Positions 26,603 through 36,511 of a stretch of DNA of 64,000 nucleotides are shown here, in pieces (positions within the stretch are counted from its first letter, which is position 1; every line of letters starts with the position of its first letter). The DNA lies in NCBI RefSeq assembly GCF_014842975.1, contig NZ_JACYXK010000023.1, forward strand, positions 124,001 to 188,000, in the 5' to 3' direction. A program made the position numbers and the translations under genes. The notes under the pieces were generated by a model. It was given only the letters and a program-made list of their open reading frames with translations, was not told the origin of the DNA and searched no databases. The DNA comes from Rhodanobacter sp. DHB23. Lineage in GTDB: Bacteria; Pseudomonadota; Gammaproteobacteria; Xanthomonadales; Rhodanobacteraceae.

Positions 26603-27147
26603 CGCCAGCGCTCCCGCTCGGCGGCATCCTTGCCCTGCGCGTGCAGGATCAGGTCGCAGGCTTCGCGCGCCGCGCCCATGCCGCCGGGCAGCCGGGTCTG
26701 CCAGTGCGCGGCCTCGGCCACCCAGGGGTGGGCGTTGGCCACCGCCACGGCGAGGCCGGCGATGCGCATGGGCGGCAGGTCGGGCAGGTCGTCGCCGACC
26801 ATGGCGGCCTGCTCGGGCGCGAGGTTGAGCGCTTCCAGCAGGGATTCGAGGCAGGCGCGCTTGTCGCCCTGGCCCTGGTAGACGTGGGCGAGGCCCAGCT
26901 CCTCGGCGCGCAGCGCCACCGGGTGGCTGATGCGCGCGGTGATGAGCGCCACCTGTACGCCGTTCGCCAGCAGCCGCTTCAGGCCCAGGCCGTCGTGCAC
27001 GTGGAACACCTTGGTCTCGCGGCCGTCCTCGCCATACCAGAGGCGGCCGTCGGTGAGCGTGCCGTCCACGTCGAACGCGGCCACGCGGATTTTCGCGGCG
27101 CGGGCGAGGATGTCGGGGGGGATGTGGGAGAGGTAGTTAGTGGACAC
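26599..27147 (-). CDS. kdsC: 3-deoxy-manno-octulosonate-8-phosphate phosphatase
   Basis: 182-aa HAD phosphatase that releases Kdo from Kdo-8-phosphate. Motif I is FDVDGTLTDGRLWY, motif II is LITARIS, and motif III/IV includes MVGDDLPDLPPM. Next to kdsD and the Lpt genes, it belongs to the Kdo/LPS supply unit. Confidence 0.94.
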   Translation of the reverse strand: MSTNYLSHIPPDILARAAKIRVAAFDVDGTLTDGRLWYGEDGRETKVFHVHDGLGLKRLLANGVQVALITARISHPVALRAEELGLAHVYQGQGDKRACLESLLEALNLAPEQAAMVGDDLPDLPPMRIAGLAVAVANAHPWVAEAAHWQTRLPGGMGAAREACDLILHAQGKDAAERERWR

Positions 27148-27183
27148 GGGGCGTGGTTCTGGGTGGGACCAAGATCAAGAGCG

Positions 27184-27222
27184 GCTTGCCTGATTTGTCT
27201 GATACGGCAAGCCGTATCAGAC
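27184..27222 (-). repeat. Stop-codon hairpin with conserved tail, copy 2
   Basis: Perfect 12-bp stem with a 2-base loop (27197-27208 with 27211-27222) that contains the kdsD stop codon; on the minus strand it is followed by ACAAATCAGGCA, as in copy 1 at 863-898. It lies between kdsD and kdsC and could weaken transcription into kdsC. Confidence 0.6.
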
Positions 27223-28227
27223 GACACGCGCCCGGAGCAGATCATGAATGTTGAGCGCGCCGACCACGCGCCGCTCGTCGTCCACCACCAGCAGGGCGTG
27301 GATCTGGTGCTTCTCCATCAGCTGAGCCGCCTCGGCCGCCAGCTTGTCGGGGCCGATGGTCTTGGGGCCGCGGGTCATCAGCGCGGCCACGGTGGCGCCG
27401 CGCAGGTTCACGCCCTCGTCGTCCAGCGCGCGGCGCAGGTCGCCGTCGGTGAACACGCCGAGCAGGCGCTGCGCCTCGTCCACCACGGCGGTCATGCCCA
27501 GGTGCTTGCGGGTCATCTCCACCAGCGCGGCGGTGAGGCTGGCCTCGGGCGGCACGCGCGGCACGTCGTCGCCGCCGTGCATCACGTCGCTGATCCGGAG
27601 CAGCAGGCGGCGGCCCAGGCTGCCGGCCGGGTGCGAGCGGGCGAAGTCGTCCGAGGTGAAGCCGCGCGCTTCCAGCAGGGCGATCGCCAGCGCATCGCCC
27701 AGCACCAGCGCCGCGGTGGTGCTGGTGGTGGGGGCCAGGCCCAGCGGGCAGGCCTCGTTGCTGATGCTGCCGTCGATGTGCACGTCGGCCTGGCTGGCCA
27801 GCGAGGAGTTCGGCTTGCCGGTGATCGCGACCAGCGGGATGCCCTGGCGCTTGATCATCGGCAGGATGAACAGCAGCTCGTCGGTTTCGCCGGAATAGGA
27901 CAGCGCCAGCACCACGTCGTCGGGCTGGATCATGCCGAGGTCGCCGTGGCTGGCCTCGCCGGGATGCACGAAGAACGCCGGGGTGCCGGTGGACGCCAGG
28001 GTGGCGGCGATCTTGCGCGCCACGTGGCCGGACTTGCCCATCCCGGTGACCACCACCCGGCCGCGGCAGGCCAGGACCAGCCGGCACGCCTCCACGAACG
28101 CGCCGTCGATGCGCGGCCCCAGCTCGGCAATCGCCGCCGCCTCGGTGGCGATCACCGCGCGGGCGCTGCGCACGATGGCGTCGGGCTGCGGTTCGATGGC
28201 GGCGTGCGGGGCGGGGCGTGGGTTCAT
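27217..28227 (-). CDS. kdsD: D-arabinose-5-phosphate isomerase
   Basis: 336-aa enzyme converting ribulose-5-phosphate to arabinose-5-phosphate for Kdo synthesis. An N-terminal SIS domain (VTGMGKSGHVARKIAATLASTG, LSYSGETDEL) is followed by two CBS domains (about 210-330), as in KdsD/KpsF. The stop codon is inside a hairpin (27211-27222). It is the first gene of the minus-strand block, divergent from ibaG. Confidence 0.94.
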   Translation of the reverse strand: MNPRPAPHAAIEPQPDAIVRSARAVIATEAAAIAELGPRIDGAFVEACRLVLACRGRVVVTGMGKSGHVARKIAATLASTGTPAFFVHPGEASHGDLGMIQPDDVVLALSYSGETDELLFILPMIKRQGIPLVAITGKPNSSLASQADVHIDGSISNEACPLGLAPTTSTTAALVLGDALAIALLEARGFTSDDFARSHPAGSLGRRLLLRISDVMHGGDDVPRVPPEASLTAALVEMTRKHLGMTAVVDEAQRLLGVFTDGDLRRALDDEGVNLRGATVAALMTRGPKTIGPDKLAAEAAQLMEKHQIHALLVVDDERRVVGALNIHDLLRARVV

Positions 28228-28385
28228 GTCGGCTCGATGCGGGGCGCGGGGTGCCCATGGCGGCGGTGCTGTCGTTTCTGCGACAGGGGATTTCCATTAC
28301 CATGGCATATTCGCATTTTAACGTCACAAGCCGACGCGATGCCGATTCCGGCCGCGCCTGCCGTCCCCTAGTTCGTGGAAACCCG

Positions 28386-28628
28386 ATGGACCCTGCACGC
28401 ATCCAGACCCTGATCGAAACCGGCTTGCCTGGCGCGCAGGCCGAGGTCAGCGGCGACGACGGCGTGCACTTCGAGGCTACCGTGATCGCCAGCCAGTTCG
28501 CCGGCAAGCTGCCGCTGGCGCGGCACCGGCTGGTCTACGCCACGCTGGGCGAACTGATGGGCGGCGCGATCCACGCGCTGGCATTGAAGACGTTGACGCC
28601 GGAAGAGGCCGGGATTCGGGATTCGTGA
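28386..28628 (+). CDS. ibaG: BolA-like acid stress protein IbaG
   Basis: 80-aa BolA/IbaG family protein with the class II HTH-like fold (VHFEATVIASQFAGKLPLARHRLVYATLGELM) that partners monothiol glutaredoxins in iron-sulfur handling. In many gammaproteobacteria it precedes murA, as here. Its last residues (GIRDS) and stop codon come from the GGGATTCGGG repeat at 28611, so the native end has been replaced. ATG 28386 fits family length. Confidence 0.88.
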   Translation: MDPARIQTLIETGLPGAQAEVSGDDGVHFEATVIASQFAGKLPLARHRLVYATLGELMGGAIHALALKTLTPEEAGIRDS

Positions 28629-28710
28629 TTCGGGATTGGCGAAAGCCGATCCCCGCCAGCGTCCCGCATACCGCCTTTCCGAATCCCCAATCCCGAATCC
28701 CGAATCCCGT
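28611..28710. repeat. GGGATTCGGG inverted repeat element between ibaG and murA
   Basis: Left arm 28611-28639 of GGGATTC heptads (one as CGTGATTC) and an inverted right arm about 28679-28710, around a non-repeat centre. The left arm codes the ibaG tail. Same family as 19774-19888. Confidence 0.8.
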
Positions 28711-28716
28711 AGATAA

Positions 28717-29976
<1,260 letters not shown>

Positions 29977-29977
29977 C

Positions 29978-30079
29978 GGGATCCGGGATTACGGAATTGG
30001 GGATTCGGTAAGAGCGGGATACGGAACGCTGGCGTGATTCTGCTTTTTACGAATCCCGTATCCCCAATCCCGAATCACG
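29978..30079. repeat. GGGATTCGGG-type element between murA and the DUF3108 gene
   Basis: Degenerate left arm (GGGATCCGGGATTACGG from about 29978) and right arm ACGAATCCCGTATCCCC (30049 onwards) in inverted orientation. The right arm contains the stop codon of the convergent DUF3108 gene. Confidence 0.75.
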
Positions 30080-30773
30080 GCTGCGAGTAGCTCACCAGTT
30101 CGAGCGTGAGGTCGCCGCCGTCCTTCTGGGCGATCCTGACCGGCACCGGGTATTTCGCCGGCACGTACCAGGCATTGAAGTCGCGGTTCTGGTCGGTGCG
30201 CTCCACGCGCACGGCGTTGAACGAGCCGGCCGGTACGCTGACCTTCTCGCTGTCGGCCACCTTGAACGTCTGCATCTCGACGGACTGCCTGCCGCCGACG
30301 GGGAAGCTGGCGCTTTTCGCGCCATTGCGCAGCGCGAGGCCAAGCGCCAGCGGCAGGGTGTTGCGTTCCACCATGCCCGGCTGCATGGGGTAGCTGTGGT
30401 GCTTGCCGTTGTCGTCCATCTGCACGGTGTCGCCCTGCACGACGAGCTCACGGTTCTTCGGCTTGAACGCGGAAGCGAAGGCGTACTTGTACGACACCGC
30501 CTGCGGCACCTGGCCGGCCCAAATGAAGCGCGACACCTCCAGGGTGCTGGCGCCCAGCGCGGCGGCGAGGCCGGAGGTGCCGGTGACCTTGTCGGTGTAC
30601 TCGTACTGGCCGTTGCCGGCCGGCTTCAGCGTGAGCGTGGCGTCGCCCTGCAGCTGGCCGCCTTGCAGGACGCGATAGGTGGCGGTGAAGGATGCCGGCA
30701 CGCTCGCGGCGAAGGACGCGGCGGCGGGCAGGGCCAGGGCCAGGGCAAGGCCGGTGCGGAGGATGGTCTTCAT
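30075..30773 (-). CDS. DUF3108 exported protein
   Basis: 232-aa protein with a signal peptide (TILRTGLALALALPAAASFA) and a DUF3108 domain (FTATYRVLQGGQLQGDATLTL; FNAWYVPAKYPVPVRI near the end). Function is unknown; the domain occurs next to purN-purM in this group of bacteria. ATG 30773 gives the signal peptide; the longer frame upstream runs into a repeat. The stop codon is repeat-derived. Confidence 0.85.
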   Translation of the reverse strand: MKTILRTGLALALALPAAASFAASVPASFTATYRVLQGGQLQGDATLTLKPAGNGQYEYTDKVTGTSGLAAALGASTLEVSRFIWAGQVPQAVSYKYAFASAFKPKNRELVVQGDTVQMDDNGKHHSYPMQPGMVERNTLPLALGLALRNGAKSASFPVGGRQSVEMQTFKVADSEKVSVPAGSFNAVRVERTDQNRDFNAWYVPAKYPVPVRIAQKDGGDLTLELVSYSQP

Positions 30774-30820
30774 CCTGCCGACTATAGGGCGCATGCCTGA
30801 ATGACGGGCGACCCCGAACC

Positions 30821-30891
30821 GTAGGAGCACCCTGTGCGCGATGGCCTTGCGCCTTGATCGAAGCGCAAGGCCATCGCGCACAGGGTGCTAC
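30821..30891. repeat. GTAGGAGCACCCTGTG long hairpin before DUF3108
   Basis: Perfect 26-bp inverted repeat (30827-30852 with 30863-30888) with 10-base loop, flanked by GTAGGAGC/GTGCTAC. It matches the GTAGGAGC.CACCCTGTGCGCGA repeat common in this order. Its edge supplies the purN stop codon (30888-30890), and it lies between purN and the DUF3108 gene, where it could terminate transcription. Confidence 0.8.
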
Positions 30892-31541
30892 GAAAGCTGG
30901 GCGAGTGTGAGAGGCGTCGTCAACGGCTGGCCGTCGAACATCGCCGCACCATTCCAGCGCAGGCGGCCTTCGGCGATGGCGCCGACCACGGCGGGCAGCA
31001 GCCTGTGTTCTTCCGCCAGCAGGCGTTCCGCGAGCGAAATCTCGGTATCGCCCGCGCCGACGGGGATGCGCGCCTGTGCCACCACCGGGCCGCCGTCCAG
31101 CTCGGCCGTGACGAAGTGGACGCTGGCGCCATGCTCGGCGTCGCCGGCCTCGAGGCAGCGGCGGTGCGTATGCAGGCCGGGATACTTCGGCAGCAGCGAG
31201 GGGTGGATGTTGATGGCGCGGCCTTCCCATTCCGCCACCACGGCACCGTCGATCACGCGCATGAAGCCGGCCAGCACCAGCAACTCCGCGCCGCTGGCGG
31301 CGACGCGCGCGAACAGCGCGCGGTCGAAGCCCGGGCGATCCGGATAATCCTTCGGGTTCAGCGCCAGCGCGGGGATGCCGGCCGCTTCGGCCAGCAGCAG
31401 CGCGCCGGCGGAAGCCTTGTCGCTGCCCACCAGCACGAATTCCACCGGCAGGCTGCCGGCATCGCGCGCGGCGATCAGCGCGGCGAGGTTGCTGCCGCGG
31501 CCGGAGGCGAGCACGGCGACTTTCAGCGGGGCATGTGTCAC
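30888..31541 (-). CDS. purN: Phosphoribosylglycinamide formyltransferase
   Basis: 217-aa PurN, transferring a formyl group from 10-formyl-THF to GAR in purine synthesis. Conserved elements: VLASGRGSNLAALI, the catalytic INIHPSLLPKYPGLHTH (Asn, His) and the Asp in ELDGGPVV. The start is GTG 31541, 7 bases after the purM stop; no better in-frame start exists. The stop is at the edge of the long hairpin. Confidence 0.94.
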   Translation of the reverse strand: MTHAPLKVAVLASGRGSNLAALIAARDAGSLPVEFVLVGSDKASAGALLLAEAAGIPALALNPKDYPDRPGFDRALFARVAASGAELLVLAGFMRVIDGAVVAEWEGRAINIHPSLLPKYPGLHTHRRCLEAGDAEHGASVHFVTAELDGGPVVAQARIPVGAGDTEISLAERLLAEEHRLLPAVVGAIAEGRLRWNGAAMFDGQPLTTPLTLAQLS

Positions 31542-31548
31542 GGGCGGC

Positions 31549-32610
31549 TCAACCGATGTGGACGCGCTCGTCGCCGGCAGCCTTGACCACTTCGCCGATC
31601 ACGCGGGTGGCGAGGCCATGCTTCGCCAGCAGGGCCGCGGCCGCCGCCACCGCGTCGCGCGGCAGGATCACGGTGAAGCCCACGCCGCAGTTGAAGGTGC
31701 GCCACATTTCCTCGCGCGCCACCTTGCCTTCGCGCTGCAGCCAGTCGAACACCGGCGGCAGTTCGATGCTGGAGGCGTCCAGCGCGAGGCCGAGGCCGTC
31801 GGGCACCACGCGGATGATGTTTTCCTTGAGGCCGCCGCCGGTGACGTGGGCCATGCCGTGAACCGGGATTCGGGATTCGGGATTCGGGATTCGGGGGGAG
31901 CCGGCGGCGAGCAGTTCCAGCATCGGCTTCACGTAGATGGTGGTGGGCGCCATCAGAGCGTCGACCAGCTTTGTGCCGCCCAGGTCGAGGTCCAGCGGGC
32001 TGCCCGCGCGTTCGAGGATCTTGCGCACCAGCGAATAGCCGTTGGAGTGCGGGCCGCTGGAGGCCACGCCCAGCACCACGTCGCCGGCCACGATGCCGTC
32101 GCCGGAGAGCAGTTGCGACTTCTCCACCGCGCCCACGGTGAAGCCGGCGAGGTCGTATTCGCCCGGCGGATACATGTCGGGCATCTCGGCGGTCTCGCCG
32201 CCGATCAGCGCGCAGCCGGCCAGTTCGCAGCCCCTGGCGATGCCGCCGACCACGGCCGCGGCGGTGTCCACGTCCAGCTTGCCGGTGGCGAAGTAGTCGA
32301 GGAAGAACAGCGGCTCGGCGCCCTGCACCAGCACGTCGTTCACGCACATGCCGACCAGGTCGATGCCGATGGTGTCGTGGCGGTTCAGCTGCTGGGCCAG
32401 CTTGAGCTTGGTGCCCACGCCGTCGGTGCCGGAGACCAGCACCGGCTCCTTGTACTTGCCGCCGAGGTTGAACAGGCCGCCGAAGCCGCCCAGGCCGCCC
32501 ATCACTTCGGGGCGGCTGGTGCGCTTGACCAGCGGCTTGATGCGTTCGACCAGGGCATTGCCGGCGTCGATGTCGACGCCGGCGGCGCGGTAGGTGAGGG
32601 CGTCGGACAT
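31549..32610 (-). CDS. purM: Phosphoribosylformylglycinamidine cyclo-ligase with in-frame repeat insertion
   Basis: 353-aa AIR synthase, using ATP to close FGAM to [28 protein letters not shown] and [15 protein letters not shown] are intact. Between residues 237 and 250 it carries [12 protein letters not shown], encoded by four GGGATTCGGG heptads (31864-31896); ordinary PurM has a short link here just before VHGMAHxTGGG. The frame is kept, so the enzyme is probably active with a surface-loop extension. It is divergent from the DUF2066 gene. Confidence 0.94.
   Translation of the reverse strand: MSDALTYRAAGVDIDAGNALVERIKPLVKRTSRPEVMGGLGGFGGLFNLGGKYKEPVLVSGTDGVGTKLKLAQQLNRHDTIGIDLVGMCVNDVLVQGAEPLFFLDYFATGKLDVDTAAAVVGGIARGCELAGCALIGGETAEMPDMYPPGEYDLAGFTVGAVEKSQLLSGDGIVAGDVVLGVASSGPHSNGYSLVRKILERAGSPLDLDLGGTKLVDALMAPTTIYVKPMLELLAAGSPRIPNPESRIPVHGMAHVTGGGLKENIIRVVPDGLGLALDASSIELPPVFDWLQREGKVAREEMWRTFNCGVGFTVILPRDAVAAAAALLAKHGLATRVIGEVVKAAGDERVHIG
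31864..31896. repeat. GGGATTC heptad run inside purM
   Basis: Four uninterrupted CGGGATT repeats in the purM coding region, same unit as the intergenic elements but without the inverted second arm. On the coding strand they read CGAATCC and code for [10 protein letters not shown]. Confidence 0.9.
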
Positions 32611-32757
32611 GGCGGCAACCGGCGTGGGAAACGCGCGATTCTACCGCATGCGGCCGGCCGCCGCCGCGTTGGCGTGCCGGTTCCGTGGCCAGCGGCATGG
32701 ACGCCGCGGGGGCGATTGGGCAGACTTCCGTGGTATCCCCCGCGAAGTGCCCTGCCG

Positions 32758-33753
32758 ATGCGCCCGTTCGCCATGCGCCTGCTGCGCCTGTTCTCCGTCG
32801 TCCTGCTGCTGGGCCTGGCCGGGTTGTCGCCCGTGCATGCCCAGAATGCATCGCCGTACTCGGTGACGGTGCCGGTCACCGACACCAGCGACACCCAGCG
32901 CGGCGCCGCCTTCGCCAGCGCGCTCAGCCAGGTGCTGGCGCGGGTGGCGGGCGGGCAGGACCTGCGCGGCAAGCCGGGCTACGACGATGCGTTGAAGAAC
33001 GCCGCCGCGCTGGTGCTGCATTTCCAGTACGCGCGCGCCACCACCGGCATGAACCTCGCGGTGGATTTCGAGCCGGGCGCGGTGCGCCACCTGGTGAGCC
33101 AGCTCGGCGTGGCGGACAACGCGGGCGGCAAGCCGCCGGTGCTGTTGATGGTGCGCGGCAGCGACGGCCAGTTGCTGGACAAGGACGCGCTGGCCAGCCT
33201 CGCGGGGGCGGCCGCCGCACGCGGCTACGGCGTGGCCTACGTCGACCCCGCGGGCGCGCCCGATCCCGCCAAGGTGGATGCCGCCGATCCCGCCACGCTG
33301 GTGGCGATCAACCAGCAGTACCACACCGGCCTGGTGCTGCTGGGCAGCCTGCACGGCGGCGGTGCCGACTGGACCCTGGTGTCCGGCGGCAAGGCGCAGC
33401 GCTGGAGCGACAAGGCCGCCACCGAGGATGCGCTGATGGCGGATGCCGGCAACGGCATGGTCGACCGCATCGGGCAGCAGCTCAACGTGATCGGTTCCAC
33501 CGTCAACGACGAGAAGCTGTGGGTGAGCGGCCTCGTCAGCGCGATGGACTACGCGAACCTGCTCAGCCTGCTGGACAACGATCCTTCGGTGCGCGGCGTC
33601 GCCATGCTGGGCGCGGACAACGACGGCATGCTGTTCGAGGTGAAGTCGGTGATGCCCGCCGATGCGCTGGCAGCGAACCTCGCGGCCAGCGGACGGTTGA
33701 TCCGCGGCGAGGCGCATCCGGATACGGATGCCAGCCTGCAGTGGTTGCATTGA
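32758..33753 (+). CDS. DUF2066 exported protein
   Basis: 331-aa DUF2066 protein with an N-terminal signal peptide (LLRLFSVVLLLGLAGLSPVHA). The domain (RGAAFASALSQVLARVAGGQDL; NLAVDFEPGAVRHLVSQLG) is found in gammaproteobacteria between purM and perM/hda, as here; no function is established. ATG 32758 chosen, with a second ATG 5 codons on. Confidence 0.85.
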   Translation: MRPFAMRLLRLFSVVLLLGLAGLSPVHAQNASPYSVTVPVTDTSDTQRGAAFASALSQVLARVAGGQDLRGKPGYDDALKNAAALVLHFQYARATTGMNLAVDFEPGAVRHLVSQLGVADNAGGKPPVLLMVRGSDGQLLDKDALASLAGAAAARGYGVAYVDPAGAPDPAKVDAADPATLVAINQQYHTGLVLLGSLHGGGADWTLVSGGKAQRWSDKAATEDALMADAGNGMVDRIGQQLNVIGSTVNDEKLWVSGLVSAMDYANLLSLLDNDPSVRGVAMLGADNDGMLFEVKSVMPADALAANLAASGRLIRGEAHPDTDASLQWLH

Positions 33754-33806
33754 TGCGAGTCCCTCGCGCAAAACCGCACATCCATGTGCATGTGCGGACT
33801 CCCCAG

Positions 33807-33833
33807 AAAAGCCGGTTCTCAATCGGGGCTTTT
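33807..33833 (+). terminator. Possible intrinsic terminator before perM
   Basis: AAAAGCC (33807-33813) pairs with GGCTTTT (33827-33833), giving a 7-bp stem ending in a T run. It lies directly before the perM start (33836). A second small dyad, CGCACAT/ATGTGCG, precedes it at about 33775-33796. Confidence 0.45.
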
Positions 33834-33835
33834 GC

Positions 33836-35005
33836 ATGTTGAACCACGAGGCTCACCGCCGCTGGCAGATGCTGGCGATCGTCGCGGTCATCGCCTTCCT
33901 GCTGTGGCGGCTGGCGCCGATGCTGATGCCCTTCGTGGTGGCGGCGATGCTGGCCTACCTCGGCGATCCGCTGGCGGACCGGCTGGAGCGCCTGCACATG
34001 GGCCGCACGCTGGCGGTGAGCATCGTGTTCCTGGTGCTGATCCTGCTGCTGGGCGGCGCCCTGCTGCTGCTGATACCGCTGATCTCGCACCAGGTCGAAA
34101 ACCTGATCCAGAACGTGCCGCGCTACGTGGACTGGGCCGAGCACACCGCCTGGCCGTGGCTGCAGGCGAAGCTGCACCTCGATCCGCGCACCTTCGACAG
34201 CGACCAGCTGATCGCCACGATCAAGGCGCACATCGGTTCGGTGGGCGGCGTCGCCGGCCAGGTGCTGGGCAAGGTGTCGCGCTCCGGCCTGGGCTTCGTG
34301 CTGTGGCTCACCAACCTGGTGCTGATCCCGGTGGTGGCGTTCTACCTGTTGCGCGACTGGGACCGGCTGGTGGCCGCCATCGACCGCCTGCTGCCGCGCT
34401 CGATCGAGCCCACCATCGCCCATCTCGCGCGTGAATCGGACGCCGTGCTCGGCGCCTTCGTGCGCGGCCAGTTGCTGGTGATGCTGGCGCTGGGCGTGTA
34501 CTACGGCGGCGCGCTGTCGCTGGTGGCGGGGCTGTCGGTGGGCGCGCTGATCGGCATGGTCGCCGGCCTGCTCAGCTTCGTGCCCTATCTCGGCTTCATC
34601 ACCGGCTTCGGCGCCGCGCTGATCGCCGCGCTGGTGCAGTACGGCGACTGGAACCACGTGCTGGTCGTCTGCGGCGTGTTCGTGGTGGGGCAGTTGCTGG
34701 AAGGCTACGTGCTGGTGCCCAAGCTGGTGGGCGAGAAGATCGGCCTGCATCCGGTGGCGGTGATCTTCGCGGTGCTGGCCGGCGGCGAGCTGTTCGGCTT
34801 CCTCGGCGTGCTGCTGGCGCTGCCGGCCGCCTCGGTGGTGATGGTGCTGCTGCGTTACCTGATGGAGCGTTACCGCCACAGCGAGCTGTACACCGAGCAA
34901 GGCGAGGCCGATCCGGCGATCCACGAAACCGTCGTCGAGGTGGAAGTCGCCGTGGACACCACGGTCGGCGGCCCGCCGCCGCACGAGCCGCCCGCCACGC
35001 CATGA
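33836..35005 (+). CDS. perM: AI-2E family transporter (PerM-like)
   Basis: 389-aa inner-membrane protein with about eight helices and the family motifs PVVAFYLLRDWDRL, GLLSFVPYLG and LEGYVLVPKLVGEKIGLHP. PerM-type members are putative permeases; some relatives export autoinducer-2 or sodium ions. A charged tail follows the last helix. Its stop overlaps the hda start by 4 bases, a conserved coupling in this order. Confidence 0.88.
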   Translation: MLNHEAHRRWQMLAIVAVIAFLLWRLAPMLMPFVVAAMLAYLGDPLADRLERLHMGRTLAVSIVFLVLILLLGGALLLLIPLISHQVENLIQNVPRYVDWAEHTAWPWLQAKLHLDPRTFDSDQLIATIKAHIGSVGGVAGQVLGKVSRSGLGFVLWLTNLVLIPVVAFYLLRDWDRLVAAIDRLLPRSIEPTIAHLARESDAVLGAFVRGQLLVMLALGVYYGGALSLVAGLSVGALIGMVAGLLSFVPYLGFITGFGAALIAALVQYGDWNHVLVVCGVFVVGQLLEGYVLVPKLVGEKIGLHPVAVIFAVLAGGELFGFLGVLLALPAASVVMVLLRYLMERYRHSELYTEQGEADPAIHETVVEVEVAVDTTVGGPPPHEPPATP

Positions 35006-35700
35006 TCCCGCAGTTGCCGCTTGCCTTGCGCTGGCCGCGCCGCCAGCGATTCGAGCATTTCCATGCAGGCGCCAACGCCGCCGCGCTGGCCGCGGTCGAG
35101 CGGCTTGCGCGCGAGCCCGGCACAGCGTGGCTGTACCTGCATGGCCCCGCGGGCAGCGGCAAGAGCCATCTGCTGATGGCCGCCTGCCAGGTCGCCGGCG
35201 AAGCCGGCCGCAGCGTGCAGTACCTGCCGCTGGCGAAGCTGGCCGACCGCGCCGCCGCGATCCGCGGCGTGGCGGGCGGCGCGTTGCTGGCGCTGGACGA
35301 CCTCGGCGCCATCGCCGGCGAACGCGAGGCCGAGCATGCGCTGTTCGACCTCTACAACCGCGCCAGGGCCGAAGGCGCGTCCCTGCTGTTCGCGGCCGGA
35401 ACCACGCCCGCGCAGTTGGGTCTGGGCCTGCCCGATCTCCGTTCGCGTCTCGGCGCCTGCACCCAGCTTTCGCTGAGGCCGCTGGACGACGCCGAACGCC
35501 GCGACGTGCTCAAGGCCCAGGCCGCGCTGCGCGGCATCGAACTGGACGAGGGCGTGCTCGACTGGCTGTTCACCCGCCATACCCGCGACCTCGGCGCGCT
35601 GCTCGATCTGCTCGACCGCCTGGACCAGGCCTCGCTGGCGGCACAGCGGCGGGTCACGATCCCGTTCCTGCGTGGCTTGCTGCGCGAGGCGGGCGCATAG
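35002..35700 (+). CDS. hda: DnaA regulatory inactivator Hda
   Basis: 232-aa AAA+ protein homologous to DnaA domain III, which with the DNA-loaded beta clamp triggers ATP hydrolysis by DnaA. The N-terminal clamp-binding motif is QLPLAL; Walker A GPAGSGKS, Walker B LLALDDL, sensor region and RLGACTQLSLRPLDD are present. Translationally coupled to perM. Confidence 0.92.
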   Translation: MIPQLPLALRWPRRQRFEHFHAGANAAALAAVERLAREPGTAWLYLHGPAGSGKSHLLMAACQVAGEAGRSVQYLPLAKLADRAAAIRGVAGGALLALDDLGAIAGEREAEHALFDLYNRARAEGASLLFAAGTTPAQLGLGLPDLRSRLGACTQLSLRPLDDAERRDVLKAQAALRGIELDEGVLDWLFTRHTRDLGALLDLLDRLDQASLAAQRRVTIPFLRGLLREAGA

Positions 35701-35729
35701 CCTTTGGATTGAGCCGTCTGTTCCGTACT

Positions 35730-35761
35730 GACGTCATGCCCGCTTTCGCGGGCATGACGTC
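35730..35761. repeat. GACGTCATGCCCGC hairpin
   Basis: Perfect 14-bp stem (35730-35743 with 35748-35761) and TTTC loop, between hda and the DUF2164 gene. Member of the TCATTCCCGC/TCATGCCCGC family. May act as terminator for hda. Confidence 0.7.
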
Positions 35762-35815
35762 CAAAACCAGGACGTTCCGTGCAACGTGCATTCCATCCGT
35801 TCGAGTGATGAGCCC

Positions 35816-36070
35816 ATGCCCGACATCCAGTTCAGCACTGACGAGAAGGAAATCCTCGTGCGCAAGATCAAGCTCTATTTCACCGAGGAGCTGAAGCAGG
35901 AGATCGGCCGTTTCGACGCCGAATTCCTGCTGGATTTCTTCGCCGGCGAAATCGGCGGCTATTTCTACAACCGTGGCCTGTACGACGCGCAGGCCATCCT
36001 TTCCGGCAAGATGGACGAGCTGGGCGAGGCGATCTACCAGCTGGAGCGGCCTACTGAGTTTCGGCGGTGA
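35816..36070 (+). CDS. DUF2164 family protein
   Basis: 84-aa DUF2164 protein, no known function. The whole domain is present: FSTDEKEILVRKIKLYFTEE, then FDAEFLLDFFAGEIGGYFYNRGLYDAQ. Start ATG 35816 fits the family length. It ends one base before the next small gene starts. Confidence 0.82.
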   Translation: MPDIQFSTDEKEILVRKIKLYFTEELKQEIGRFDAEFLLDFFAGEIGGYFYNRGLYDAQAILSGKMDELGEAIYQLERPTEFRR

Positions 36071-36071
36071 T

Positions 36072-36476
36072 ATGAATTTTTGCGACGGAACAAAGTGCGG
36101 GCGTGGCTTGCTGGTGGTACTGCTTGGCCTGTGGGTGCTTCACACGCCAGTCAACGCATATCCGTCGCGTCCTGTTTCTGTTTGCGATGTTCTCGACAAC
36201 CCTGCGCAATACGGCAAGCGTCAATTCGTTCTCGCAGCGGACTTGGTGCTGGGGCCACACCACGGTGTTCTGATTGATGATCGCTGCCGTGGCGCGCTGA
36301 AGCTCGTGATGAATGACAAGGCCGGAAAGGGTGCGCAAGTCGCTGCGGTGATGGGACGACTTTATGCGCACCATGCGCGTGGTCACGTCACGTTGATTGG
36401 CACGTTCGACAAGACACCAGCGGATACGGCCGATGGCATCTTTGTCCTTGACCACGTTTCAGACACGCATAAGTGA
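36072..36476 (+). CDS. Small exported protein of unknown function
   Basis: 134 aa. A short signal peptide or membrane anchor (GLLVVLLGLWVLHTPVNA), then a domain with two cysteines (VSVCDVLDNPAQYGKRQF and DDRCRGALKLVM). The CDVLxNPxxYxGK pattern is seen in small OB-fold-like exported proteins of unknown role; this is an inference. It follows the DUF2164 gene by one base but is AT-richer. An equally long frame exists on the other strand (36051-36455) but has no signal or family features. Confidence 0.6.
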   Translation: MNFCDGTKCGRGLLVVLLGLWVLHTPVNAYPSRPVSVCDVLDNPAQYGKRQFVLAADLVLGPHHGVLIDDRCRGALKLVMNDKAGKGAQVAAVMGRLYAHHARGHVTLIGTFDKTPADTADGIFVLDHVSDTHK

Positions 36477-36511
36477 GTTGGCTTGCAAGCTTTTGCGCGC
36501 CCCAAGTGATC

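Noticed and set aside
36051-36455. 134-aa minus-strand frame opposite the small exported protein
   Set aside because: No signal peptide, domain or start signal; it is a mirror of the plus-strand gene, which follows the DUF2164 gene by one base.
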